Assembly (NCBI GenBank): GCA_030593645.1
Contig: JAUVGT010000005.1
Span: forward strand, 1-27,948
DNA length: 27,948 nt
DNA from: Deltaproteobacteria bacterium
GTDB lineage: Bacteria > Desulfobacterota > Desulfobacteria > Desulfobacterales > JAUVGT01
Reading direction: 5' to 3'
Made by a program: the position numbers and the translations under genes. The notes below the pieces were generated by a model. That model did no database searches. It was not told where the DNA came from and saw only the letters and a list, made by a program, of their open reading frames with translations. Shown here piece after piece: positions 8,253 through 16,668 of this stretch (position 1 is the first letter of the stretch; the number at the start of each line of letters is the position of its first letter).

Positions 8253-8981
8253 ATGGGTTTAAGAATTACTATCGAAAATGCCATTTTGCTTGATAATGGG
8301 ATATGGAAGGCAGAACTTGGGCCGGATGAAACTCCTGCTTTTGGGACCTGCAAAAGCAGGAAGGGACCATATACTGTGATCCTGCTTGATTCGGGAAGTG
8401 AATTTGATGAATATTCTCAAAGTATTACTTTTGATCTTAATTCAGCCAGTCTTATTAATATCGGCAGTACAAATCATGTGATTGTAATAAACGGGTCATT
8501 GAAAAAGGGTTATAATAAAACACACTCAAAAAAAGTAAAATCATCACCAGCACAAAAGAAGAGTTCGGATCCTAAGAAAAAAACAGCAAAAAAGAAAACC
8601 GCGATAATACCACCCAAAGATGATGCGGCTGCCCCGATATTTTCCCAGGGGGACAGACTGTTTCTGAGTGAAGTTCCAAGCAGCTTCCGGGAGACGGGGG
8701 AAGAACTGCTGTCAAAAATACGAAGCAGGTTTTCCGGTGAATTAAGCTATGAACCGCGCAGCAGTAAGTTTGAGGAGACACCGGATAATTTCTGGGCGGT
8801 TCAAATCAAACCTCAGGAAAAATCATTGAGCATATTTGTCAGAGGGCTGCCTGAATTTTTTGACAGGGTGTCGCATGTTGATTTATACAGTGACAAGTAC
8901 GGATATTCAGTATTTGAAATTACCAGGAAAAAACAGATACCGGACGCATTATCACTTATTGCTCAGGCTTCTGCAAACTGA
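8253..8981 (+). CDS. Unrecognised protein with Lys-rich linker, coupled to glnE
   Basis: I do not recognise this 242-residue protein. It has three parts. A small beta-rich N-terminal region (about 1-85) runs from MGLRITIENAILLDNG. A strongly basic low-complexity linker (about 85-125) is full of Lys, Ser and Pro. A C-terminal region (about 130-242) contains FWAVQIKPQEKSLSIFVRG, which faintly resembles nuclease-associated DUF5655-like domains; this is only an impression. The start at 8253 is preferred because GGAGAG sits four bases before it. Upstream in-frame ATGs at 8217 and 8241 lack such a site. Only three bases separate its stop from the glnE start, so the two are probably co-translated, which hints at a link to GlnE or to nitrogen control. 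There is no signal peptide or membrane segment. Confidence 0.75.
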   Translation: MGLRITIENAILLDNGIWKAELGPDETPAFGTCKSRKGPYTVILLDSGSEFDEYSQSITFDLNSASLINIGSTNHVIVINGSLKKGYNKTHSKKVKSSPAQKKSSDPKKKTAKKKTAIIPPKDDAAAPIFSQGDRLFLSEVPSSFRETGEELLSKIRSRFSGELSYEPRSSKFEETPDNFWAVQIKPQEKSLSIFVRGLPEFFDRVSHVDLYSDKYGYSVFEITRKKQIPDALSLIAQASAN

Positions 8982-8984
8982 TGA

Positions 8985-11849
8985 ATGATTATGCCGAATA
9001 GTCTATCAGAGCAGCTTGAACAGGATTTTCAAAGGAAGTGGTCTGATTTTAATCAAGTCCTTGAAAAGGAAAAACTTAAACTTACAGATGACCGTAAGTT
9101 TCTTGAAACCCTCCAGCGTGTTTTTATCTTCAGTGACTTTATTGCCTCGGGATGTATCCGCAACCCCGGAATGCTGATAGATCTTTTTAAGACCGGGGAT
9201 TTATCAAATACTTATCATCAAGATTCATATAGCCAATCAATAAAAAAGCTGCTGACCGATGCAGCCAAAGAAGATCAGCTTGAAAAGATACTCCGTGGAT
9301 TAAAACTCAGAGAAATGGTCCGTATTGCCTGGCGTGATATTTCCGGGCAGGCCGGGCTTGAAGAGACAATGGCTGATATTACCGCCTTTGCCGATGCCTG
9401 CATCGACGCGTCATTATCTTTTCTATATCGGCAGCATTGCCTGGCAAACGGTGTGCCTCACGGGATTAGCGGCCCACAGCAGCTTGTCGTGATCGGGTTG
9501 GGGAAACTGGGCGGCTCAGAACTCAATTTTTCTTCTGACGTTGATCTTATTTTTCTATACCCGGAGGACGGGGAAACCCGGGGTGTCAGCAGGCCGATTG
9601 CTAATGAAACGTTTTTTTCAAGTCTTTGCCGAAAATTGATAAAGGTGTTGGGCCGGGTGACGAAAGAAGGTTTCGTGTTTCGTGTGGACACGCGTCTGCG
9701 TCCGTATGGCGAAAACGGGCCTTTGGCTGTAAGTTTTGATATGCTGGAGCAGTATTGCCAGCTGCAGGGGCGGGATTGGGAACGTTATGCCTGGATTAAA
9801 GCACGGTGTGTTGCTGGAGACAGGACTGAAGGGGAGCGCCTGCTGCAAAAGCTGAAGCCGTTTGTATACCGACGCTATCTTGATTACAATGCTTTTGAAT
9901 CCATGCGAAGCATGAAGCAAAAAATTAATCTCGAATTGAACCGCAAGGGAATGAAGGAAAACATAAAACTCGGGCCGGGCGGAATTCGTGAGATCGAATT
10001 TTTTGGACAGATTTTTCAATTGATCCGGGGGGGTGTTGTACCGACGCTTCAGGACCAGGGAATTCGTAAAATACTTTCCGCTCTTTCGGGTGAAGGGTAT
10101 GTATCTGCAGATGTCTGCGAGTTATTGGACAAGGCGTATATATTCCTTCGCAGCACAGAAAACCGTCTCCAGGAATATGCGGATCGACAAACACACACAC
10201 TTCCGGTCGAACCGGTTGAACGTTACCGGCTGGCTCTTTCATTGAATTTTACCGGTGAAAAGGAATTTAATGAATGCCTTGAAGAACATCGAGAAAATGT
10301 GGCTAAGCATTTTGCCCTGTTACTGGAAGCATCTGACACTGTCGGTAAGAACAGAAAAAATGAACTGGAGGCCATATGGCACGGTCTGGTGGAAGAAGAT
10401 CTGGCATTTTCATTTCTTTCAGGTATGGGCTATAACAGGCCTGATGAGATCCTGAAACTTTTAAAACATCTAAGAAACGATCCCGCAATTCAGACACTTG
10501 GGCTTCATGGAAGACAGCGCCTTGATAAACTGATTCCCCTTATCCTGGCTGCTGTCAGTAATTCTGAAACCCCAGAAATTACACTGACCCGGATCTTTAT
10601 GCTTGTGAAAGCCATAAAAAGACGGACAACATATCTTGCCCTTTTACTGGAAAATCCGCCTTCACTTACCCACCTGGTTCGCCTGGAAGAAGCCAGTCCG
10701 TTTATTGCGTCATTTTTGGCGAATCACCCTGTTTTGCTGGATGAGCTTCTTGACCCGCGAGTGTTGTATGCTCCACCGAAAAGAGAAGAGATAGATGAAG
10801 AGCTCAGCCGGCGAATCGAAAGGGTTTCTCATGATTTTGAATACCAGATGGAGGAATTGTGCATCATCAGGCAGACAAATATGCTGCGTGTGTGCGCGGC
10901 AGATGTAACTGAAATACTTCCCTTGATGAAGGTAAGTGATCATTTGACAGAAATTGCTGAAGCCGTTGTAAACAAAGTTTTGAGATTATCCTGGAATTAT
11001 TTGGAGAAAAAGCATGGGCGGCCTGTATGCGTACTTGACAATCAAGAATGTGATGAAGGTTTTGCGGTTATCGCGTATGGTAAGATGGGCGGGTATGAGC
11101 TTGGATACGACTCTGATTTGGATCTTGTTTTTCTTCATGCCGGGACCAACGGGCAAACACGAGACAGCAGTCGCCCGATAGATAACAGCCAGTTTTTCGC
11201 ACGGCTGGGACAGCGGGTTTTGCATATGCTGACCATGCATACACGCGCAGGAATTTTATATGAAACAGACACACGTTTGCGGCCGAGCGGCAGTTCCGGT
11301 GTCCTGGTAAGCCACATTGAATCATTTATGGAATATCAGGTGAAAGATGCCTGGACATGGGAGCATCAGGCTTTGATTAAAGCCCGGGCAATCGGAGGAG
11401 ATGAACGCCTGAAAAAACATTTTGAGAAAATAAGAAGATCCGTGCTGTCGGTATGCCGCAAAAAAAATCAATTGAGAAAAGATGTCTCGGGTATGCGCGA
11501 GCGTATGCGTCGGGAACTGCTGAATCATCAATCCGGAACCTTTGATCTTAAACAGTCACCCGGCGGTATCGTCGATATAGAATTTATCGTGCAGTATTTT
11601 GTTTTACTGAAAGCACGCCAATTCCCAGAGCTACTCAATTGGACCGATGTTGTGCGGCTTTTGTATACCCTTTATAAAACAGGAGGTGTTGATGAATATA
11701 CAGTCAATATTTTAAGGTATGCTTACCTGGTTTACAGGGCTGTTGCCCATAAGCTAAGTCTGCAGGAAAGGCCGCCTGTGGTGCGTGATGAAAGGTTCGT
11801 GCGATTGAGGAAAAGTGTCATATTGATCTGGCAAAAATTCCTGGAGTAA
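8985..11849 (+). CDS. glnE: Glutamine synthetase adenylyltransferase/deadenylylase
   Basis: GlnE attaches AMP to, and removes it from, a tyrosine of each glutamine synthetase subunit, steered by PII state and glutamine. The 954-residue length is normal. Two nucleotidyltransferase domains are visible. The N-terminal deadenylylating one has GLGKLGGSELNFSSDVDLIF near residues 170-189. The C-terminal adenylylating one has AYGKMGGYELGYDSDLDLVF near 696-716. Both keep the G-G and D-x-D metal-binding residues. Regions between them carry the expected GPGGIREIEF and SPGGIVDIEF motifs. The target Tyr398 is present in the downstream glnA, so the cycle is likely functional. The start may be this ATG or the one two codons later (8991). 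Transcription probably comes from the sigma-70 promoter before 8253. Confidence 0.96.
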   Translation: MIMPNSLSEQLEQDFQRKWSDFNQVLEKEKLKLTDDRKFLETLQRVFIFSDFIASGCIRNPGMLIDLFKTGDLSNTYHQDSYSQSIKKLLTDAAKEDQLEKILRGLKLREMVRIAWRDISGQAGLEETMADITAFADACIDASLSFLYRQHCLANGVPHGISGPQQLVVIGLGKLGGSELNFSSDVDLIFLYPEDGETRGVSRPIANETFFSSLCRKLIKVLGRVTKEGFVFRVDTRLRPYGENGPLAVSFDMLEQYCQLQGRDWERYAWIKARCVAGDRTEGERLLQKLKPFVYRRYLDYNAFESMRSMKQKINLELNRKGMKENIKLGPGGIREIEFFGQIFQLIRGGVVPTLQDQGIRKILSALSGEGYVSADVCELLDKAYIFLRSTENRLQEYADRQTHTLPVEPVERYRLALSLNFTGEKEFNECLEEHRENVAKHFALLLEASDTVGKNRKNELEAIWHGLVEEDLAFSFLSGMGYNRPDEILKLLKHLRNDPAIQTLGLHGRQRLDKLIPLILAAVSNSETPEITLTRIFMLVKAIKRRTTYLALLLENPPSLTHLVRLEEASPFIASFLANHPVLLDELLDPRVLYAPPKREEIDEELSRRIERVSHDFEYQMEELCIIRQTNMLRVCAADVTEILPLMKVSDHLTEIAEAVVNKVLRLSWNYLEKKHGRPVCVLDNQECDEGFAVIAYGKMGGYELGYDSDLDLVFLHAGTNGQTRDSSRPIDNSQFFARLGQRVLHMLTMHTRAGILYETDTRLRPSGSSGVLVSHIESFMEYQVKDAWTWEHQALIKARAIGGDERLKKHFEKIRRSVLSVCRKKNQLRKDVSGMRERMRRELLNHQSGTFDLKQSPGGIVDIEFIVQYFVLLKARQFPELLNWTDVVRLLYTLYKTGGVDEYTVNILRYAYLVYRAVAHKLSLQERPPVVRDERFVRLRKSVILIWQKFLE

Positions 11850-12077
11850 TGAAACGGTTTGAAACCTTTTATAGAGAATCAGATATTCTCCGGATGTATC
11901 GCAACAATTAAAACCTGATCCCATGAACCGGTTCAGGGTGAAACACAGCGATAGAATGATACAAAAATGTAATAAATAGAGTCTAAAACTTACAAATTTG
12001 TAATACCATGAGTGTAGATTTAAAACAAGGAATTGATAAAATATTAATATTATTGAATATAATCATCTGTATAAATG
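11850..12077. other. glnE-glnD intergenic region
   Basis: This is the first part of the 299-base gap between glnE and glnD. It holds a 12-bp palindrome TGAACCGGTTCA (11924-11935) and copy B of the shared element, and it leads to the sigma-54 promoter. Just after glnE a short GGTT/AACC fold is followed by TTTTAT but is too weak to call a terminator. No coding frame is convincing. Confidence 0.5.
11961..12004. promoter_or_regulatory. Shared bipartite element, copy B, upstream of glnD promoter
   Basis: ACAAAAATGTAA (11961-11972) and the palindrome-containing TTACAAATTTGTAAT (11990-12004) are spaced as in copy A. The palindrome centre lies about 105 bases before the predicted sigma-54 transcription start, the usual distance for an enhancer bound by a sigma-54 activator. 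Whether NtrC binds here is inference: the sequence does not match the enteric NtrC consensus. Confidence 0.55.
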
Positions 12078-12093
12078 TGGCACATATATTGCT
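12078..12093 (+). promoter_or_regulatory. Sigma-54 promoter of glnD-glnB-glnA-ntrB-ntrC
   Basis: TGGCACATATATTGCT has the -24 TGGCAC and -12 TTGC blocks with the required GG-N10-GC spacing. Transcription would begin near 12104, about 45 bases before the glnD start. An NtrC-family activator is encoded at the end of the same operon, so autoregulation is plausible. Confidence 0.75.
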
Positions 12094-12148
12094 ACTTATG
12101 ACTATTAGTATTTTTTTACAAAATGGTTTAAAACGATAGAAATCTGCC

Positions 12149-14767
12149 ATGATAAATGACAAAAAACACACATCCGAAATTTTGCTGGAAGAGAGAGTTG
12201 CTCTGGTCAATAAAATACCTGATGGGAAATCTTCAGTATTCCTTGAGCAGAACACGGGTATTTTAGATGATTATTTCAGGAACTGTTTTGAAACGAGTAC
12301 CATCGGCCCGGCCATGGGGCTGGAGAAGAATCCATATGTATTCGTAGCTCTTGGGGGATATGGCAGGGCTGAATTGTGCCTGCATTCTGATGTGGATCTC
12401 CTTTTTGTTTTTAAGGAAGAGGTATCTTTAGATGCTGAAAATCTTATACAGGAAATCGTTTATCCTTTATGGGATATCGGGCTGGATGTGGGCTACGCTC
12501 TTCGATCTTTAGATGAATGTATAGAGCTTGCGCACAGAGAATTTGAAATATTGATTCCGCTCCTGGATGCCCGGTTTATCTGCGGGGTATCTCCTGTTTT
12601 TACCCGGCTTATGAGTAATCTTGAAAAAGAGATATTCAGCCGTAAACAGGAAGAGATTGTATCCTGGCTGATCGGGCAGGCACAGAAAAGACATAAACAT
12701 TTTGGTGATTCCACATATAGGCTGGAACCCAATATAAAAGAAGGTCAGGGCGGATTAAGGGATTACCACACCATGCTGTGGCTGGCCCGGATTCAATTCA
12801 ATCTGAAGACGCCGAGGGATTTGGAATATTCCGGCAGGCTTTCTCATGATGAGTTCACCGAATTGAACAATGCGCTGGATTTTATTTGGGATGTTCGTAA
12901 CCGGCTGCATCATATTTCCGGTAGAAGATGCGACCAGCTTCATTTTGAAAACCAGATCAAGCTTGCGGAATCGATGAAATTTAAGAAGATAAACGGGCAT
13001 CGTCCTGTGGAACGGTTTCTTGGGGAACTGCATCACCATATGGATCTTGTGAAACAACAGCATCTGATGTTTCTTTATGAACTGGGATATATCAGGAAGG
13101 GAAAACCAAGGAAGCAATCGCCAAAGAAAACAAAAATCAAAGGGCTTACGGTTGAACGGGAGATGTTGAACTTCAGTTCACTGGAGGAGATATTAAAGTC
13201 TCCAGAGCTCTTAATCAGAATATTTGAGGAGAGTACACACCTTAAAATACCGCTGTGTGCCGAGGCCAAGAGAATTATCAGGGAATTCAGCTATCTGGCT
13301 GATAAAAATTATTATACCTCCTTCGTAGTAATAAAATCCTTTGAAAAAATTTTATTGGCCCCGGCACCTGTTTTCAATGTTTTAAAAGAAATGCTCAATA
13401 CAGGTTTCCTGGTACATCTGTTTCCCGAGATAAAAGGTGTCATCAACCTTATTCAGTATGATGAATATCATGTGTTTCCGGTTGATTTGCATCTTCTAAG
13501 GACCGTCCAGACGATAAAGAATTTTGCCGTTGCTGATGATATCGGGATAGATCCTTTGTACAGTGAGGTTTATCATGAGATAAAAAAGAAAAAGCTGCTC
13601 CTCTGGGCGGCTCTTTTCCATGATATCGGTAAGGCAAATTCAAGTGGAGATCATGCCGGAACCGGTGCCGTGATCGTAGAATCAATGCTTACAGACAGGG
13701 GATTAAAACCTGAAGACGTGAAAACTGTATCTTTTCTGGTAAAAAAGCACCTGATGCTTGTAAAGATCGCTTCAAGGAGAGACATTCACGATGAAGAGAC
13801 AGTGCTTTCATGCGCGAGGGAAGTGGCGGATATCGAACAATTTAAGATGTTATACCTTCTAAACGTTGCCGACTCAATGGCCACCGGACCAAATGCCTGG
13901 AATGACTGGATAGAAACTCTTTTGAGGACCCTTTTTATAAGGGTATTAAACATACTTGAAAAAGGTGAATTGGCGTCTCAAGAAGTCATTGAAGATATAG
14001 AGAAAAAAAAGATCAAGGTGTTATCTTTAGAAAAGTCAGATGAAGCCAGGAAGGAACTTGAATCACTTTTTGCGGTTTTATCACCGAGGTATTTACTGTA
14101 TGCCACATCAAGTGAAATAAGAGAAGATATTAAACATTTCAAAGAACTGGGTGACAGAGAGTTTATATGGTCGGTTACCCGATGGGAATCTGCTAATACC
14201 CGTACAGTAAAGGTATGCGCGAAAGATCGGCCGGGGCTTTTTTCAAAACTAGCCGGTATTTTTACATTAAATAATATGGACATTATCGATGCCAGGATAT
14301 TCACCTGGCGTAACCGTATTGCTGTTGATATTTTTGAAGTCAAAGCACCCCGTGACAGGCTGTTTGAAAATGAGACCTGGGCACGTGCGGAAAAAGACCT
14401 GAACCTGGTGATTCTCGGTGAATTGGACATTGCCTCGGAGCTTAGGGAAAAGACGAGCCGGGAGCGGAGAGTAAAATCACACACAGCGACCCGGCCCAGT
14501 CGTATAGTGGTCGACAACGACAGCTCAAGCTTTTTTACAATCATAGAAGTATTTACCTATGATTATCCGGGGCTTCTTTTCACGATAACGGACGCGCTGT
14601 TTCGCTGCCGTCTGGATATCTGGGTGGCAAAGATCGCTACCAAATCCGACCAGGTGGTTGATATTTTTTATGTCAGGGATTTTGATGGGCAGAAAGCGGA
14701 TTCTCCAGATCAGGTTGAAGAAATAAAATCCACTATAAAGAAAGGGATTATCCATTCAGATAAATAG
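12149..14767 (+). CDS. glnD: PII uridylyltransferase/uridylyl-removing enzyme
   Basis: GlnD is the glutamine sensor of the cascade: it uridylylates PII when glutamine is low and removes UMP when it is high. The 872-residue protein has the normal domain order. A nucleotidyltransferase domain carries ALGGYGRAELCLHSDVDLLF near residues 66-85. A central helical region follows, then an HD hydrolase domain with LFHDIGKANSSGDHAGTGA near 488. Two ACT domains start near 684 (KDRPGLFSKLAGIF) and 795 (YDYPGLLFTITDALF). The catalytic Asp pair and the HD dyad are present. The ribosome binding site is weak. It is followed 49 bases later by glnB, its own substrate. Confidence 0.95.
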   Translation: MINDKKHTSEILLEERVALVNKIPDGKSSVFLEQNTGILDDYFRNCFETSTIGPAMGLEKNPYVFVALGGYGRAELCLHSDVDLLFVFKEEVSLDAENLIQEIVYPLWDIGLDVGYALRSLDECIELAHREFEILIPLLDARFICGVSPVFTRLMSNLEKEIFSRKQEEIVSWLIGQAQKRHKHFGDSTYRLEPNIKEGQGGLRDYHTMLWLARIQFNLKTPRDLEYSGRLSHDEFTELNNALDFIWDVRNRLHHISGRRCDQLHFENQIKLAESMKFKKINGHRPVERFLGELHHHMDLVKQQHLMFLYELGYIRKGKPRKQSPKKTKIKGLTVEREMLNFSSLEEILKSPELLIRIFEESTHLKIPLCAEAKRIIREFSYLADKNYYTSFVVIKSFEKILLAPAPVFNVLKEMLNTGFLVHLFPEIKGVINLIQYDEYHVFPVDLHLLRTVQTIKNFAVADDIGIDPLYSEVYHEIKKKKLLLWAALFHDIGKANSSGDHAGTGAVIVESMLTDRGLKPEDVKTVSFLVKKHLMLVKIASRRDIHDEETVLSCAREVADIEQFKMLYLLNVADSMATGPNAWNDWIETLLRTLFIRVLNILEKGELASQEVIEDIEKKKIKVLSLEKSDEARKELESLFAVLSPRYLLYATSSEIREDIKHFKELGDREFIWSVTRWESANTRTVKVCAKDRPGLFSKLAGIFTLNNMDIIDARIFTWRNRIAVDIFEVKAPRDRLFENETWARAEKDLNLVILGELDIASELREKTSRERRVKSHTATRPSRIVVDNDSSSFFTIIEVFTYDYPGLLFTITDALFRCRLDIWVAKIATKSDQVVDIFYVRDFDGQKADSPDQVEEIKSTIKKGIIHSDK

Positions 14768-14816
14768 AAATCAGGTATCAATCGACCTGAAAATAACCGG
14801 TCCGGGAGGAGTAAGA

Positions 14817-15155
14817 ATGAAAAAAATTGAAGCAATTATAAAGCCTTTTAAGCTGGATGAAGTCAAAGAGGCCTTAAATGAAATCGGCATACAGGGAATG
14901 ACCATTTCCGAGGTAAAGGGATACGGCAGGCAAAAAGGTCACAAGGAAATATATCGTGGCGCTGAATATGTTGTGGATTTTATACCGAAGACAAAAATTG
15001 AGATTGTAGTGGAATCTGGCAGAGTTGATGAGGTGGTCGAAAAAATCAGGGATGCTGCCAATACCGGTAAAATTGGAGATGGAAAGATATTTGTTACCCC
15101 GGTAGAGACAGCTGTCAGGGTCAGGACCGGAGAAACGGGGAAGCATGCGTTATAG
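14817..15155 (+). CDS. glnB: Nitrogen regulatory protein PII
   Basis: This 112-residue PII trimer subunit senses 2-oxoglutarate and ATP/ADP and relays nitrogen status to GlnE and, in many bacteria, NtrB. The T-loop GRQKGHKEIYRGAEY is intact, with Tyr51 as the uridylylation site for GlnD. The conserved NTGKIGDGKIFV and RVRTGETG segments are present. The sequence is GlnB-like, and an adjacent amtB, typical for GlnK, is missing from the window. A strong GGAGG lies before the ATG. It stands between glnD and glnA in a tight operon. Confidence 0.97.
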   Translation: MKKIEAIIKPFKLDEVKEALNEIGIQGMTISEVKGYGRQKGHKEIYRGAEYVVDFIPKTKIEIVVESGRVDEVVEKIRDAANTGKIGDGKIFVTPVETAVRVRTGETGKHAL

Positions 15156-15225
15156 TGGCAGAGAAGATGAACGTCGAACATCAACTTACTTCTATAAAAG
15201 CACAGTAAAGAAACAGGAGGGTTAG

Positions 15226-16638
15226 ATGAGTCCGAAAGAAGTACTTGAGCTAATTGAAAAGAAACAAATAAAAGTAATTGATATCCGGTTTATGGATTTT
15301 CCCGGTGTATGGCAGCATTTTACAGTACCCAGGGGAGAACTGAATGAGTTAAGTTTTGAAGAGGGATTCGGTTTTGACGGTTCGAGTATACGCGGGTGGC
15401 AGCCGATCAATCTCAGCGATATGCTGGTGGTGCCCGATGCGGATACAGCCAGGATTGATCCATTTTTTAAAGCATCGACACTTGTATTAATCGGGAATAT
15501 TGTAGACCCGATAACACTGGAACCGTATTCACGGGATCCCCGTTATATTACTCAAAAAGCTGAAACATATTTAGAAAGCACGGGTATTGGAGATATCGCT
15601 TATTTTGGGCCTGAAGCGGAATTTTTTATTTTTGATAATATCCGGTTTGATTCAAAAAGCAATGCCGCCTTTTATGAAATCGATTCCGTGGAGGGAATCT
15701 GGAATTCCGGAAGGATTGAAGAACCCAATCTGGGGTATAAGCCAAGGCACAAGGAAGGGTATTTCCCGGTGCCTCCCATGGATAAGTTCCAGGATTTAAG
15801 AACTGAAATGCTTCTTGTATTAGAGGACCTGGGTATAGATATCGAATGTCAGCATCACGAGGTCGCCACTGCGGGTCAGGCAGAAATCGACATGCGGTTT
15901 AAGCCGCTTCTTCAGATGGCAGACCAGTTGATGTGGTTTAAATACGTCTTAAAAAATGTGGCCCATAAACACGGGCATACTGTTACCTTTATGCCGAAAC
16001 CCCTGTTTGAAGATAACGGGACGGGCATGCATACCCATGTCAGTATCTGGAAGAATGGGGCACCGCTTTTCGCGGGCAACAAATACGCCGGTGTTTCCCA
16101 GGATGCGCTTTACGCGATTGGAGGTATATTGAAGCACTGTAACGCATTGTGTGCCTTTACAAACCCGACCACCAATTCGTACAAGCGTCTTGTGCCGGGA
16201 TTTGAAGCACCGGTAAACCTCGCCTACTCAAGCAGCAACAGAAGCGCGGCAATCCGGATTCCCATGTATTCATCGTCACCCAAGGCAAAACGAATTGAAT
16301 TTAGAACCCCTGATCCTTCATGCAACGGTTACCTGGCGTTTTCGGCCATATTGATGGCGGTGCTTGACGGTATTCAAAACAAGATTGATCCGGGTGAACC
16401 CCTGGATAAAAACATCTATGACCTGCCGCCTGAAGAACTCGCGGAAGTGGAGTCCACCCCGGGGTCACTGGAGGAATCCCTGGCGGCTTTAAATGAAGAC
16501 CGGGAATTTCTCTTAAAGGGAGAAGTATTTACCCAGGACGCGATCGATATGTGGATTGAATATAAAACCGAACACGAAGTAAACCCGATAAAATTGAGAC
16601 CGCATCCGCACGAATTTTTTCTTTATTATGATATTTGA
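15226..16638 (+). CDS. glnA: Glutamine synthetase type I
   Basis: GlnA condenses ammonia and glutamate to glutamine using ATP and is the central ammonia-assimilating enzyme. The 470-residue length and the motifs GFDGSSIRGWQ, FEDNGTGMHTHVS and AYSSSNRSAAIRIP mark a class I enzyme. Tyr398 in NIYDLPPEE corresponds to the adenylylated tyrosine, marking the adenylylation-controlled subtype. This matches the presence of glnE upstream. An AGGAGGG seven bases before the ATG is a strong ribosome binding site, suggesting high output within the operon. The kinase gene follows after 30 bases. Confidence 0.98.
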   Translation: MSPKEVLELIEKKQIKVIDIRFMDFPGVWQHFTVPRGELNELSFEEGFGFDGSSIRGWQPINLSDMLVVPDADTARIDPFFKASTLVLIGNIVDPITLEPYSRDPRYITQKAETYLESTGIGDIAYFGPEAEFFIFDNIRFDSKSNAAFYEIDSVEGIWNSGRIEEPNLGYKPRHKEGYFPVPPMDKFQDLRTEMLLVLEDLGIDIECQHHEVATAGQAEIDMRFKPLLQMADQLMWFKYVLKNVAHKHGHTVTFMPKPLFEDNGTGMHTHVSIWKNGAPLFAGNKYAGVSQDALYAIGGILKHCNALCAFTNPTTNSYKRLVPGFEAPVNLAYSSSNRSAAIRIPMYSSSPKAKRIEFRTPDPSCNGYLAFSAILMAVLDGIQNKIDPGEPLDKNIYDLPPEELAEVESTPGSLEESLAALNEDREFLLKGEVFTQDAIDMWIEYKTEHEVNPIKLRPHPHEFFLYYDI

Positions 16639-16668
16639 TTTTTATATTCAGAAACAAGGTGGTACACC

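Noticed and set aside
11864..11880. Terminator directly after glnE from GGTTTGAAACC
   Set aside because: The stem would be four base pairs with a three-base loop and only four T, too weak to support.
15156..15225. Separate sigma-54 promoter for glnA starting at TGGCAG
   Set aside because: The -12 GC is missing at the needed distance; glnA is better explained as part of the glnD operon.
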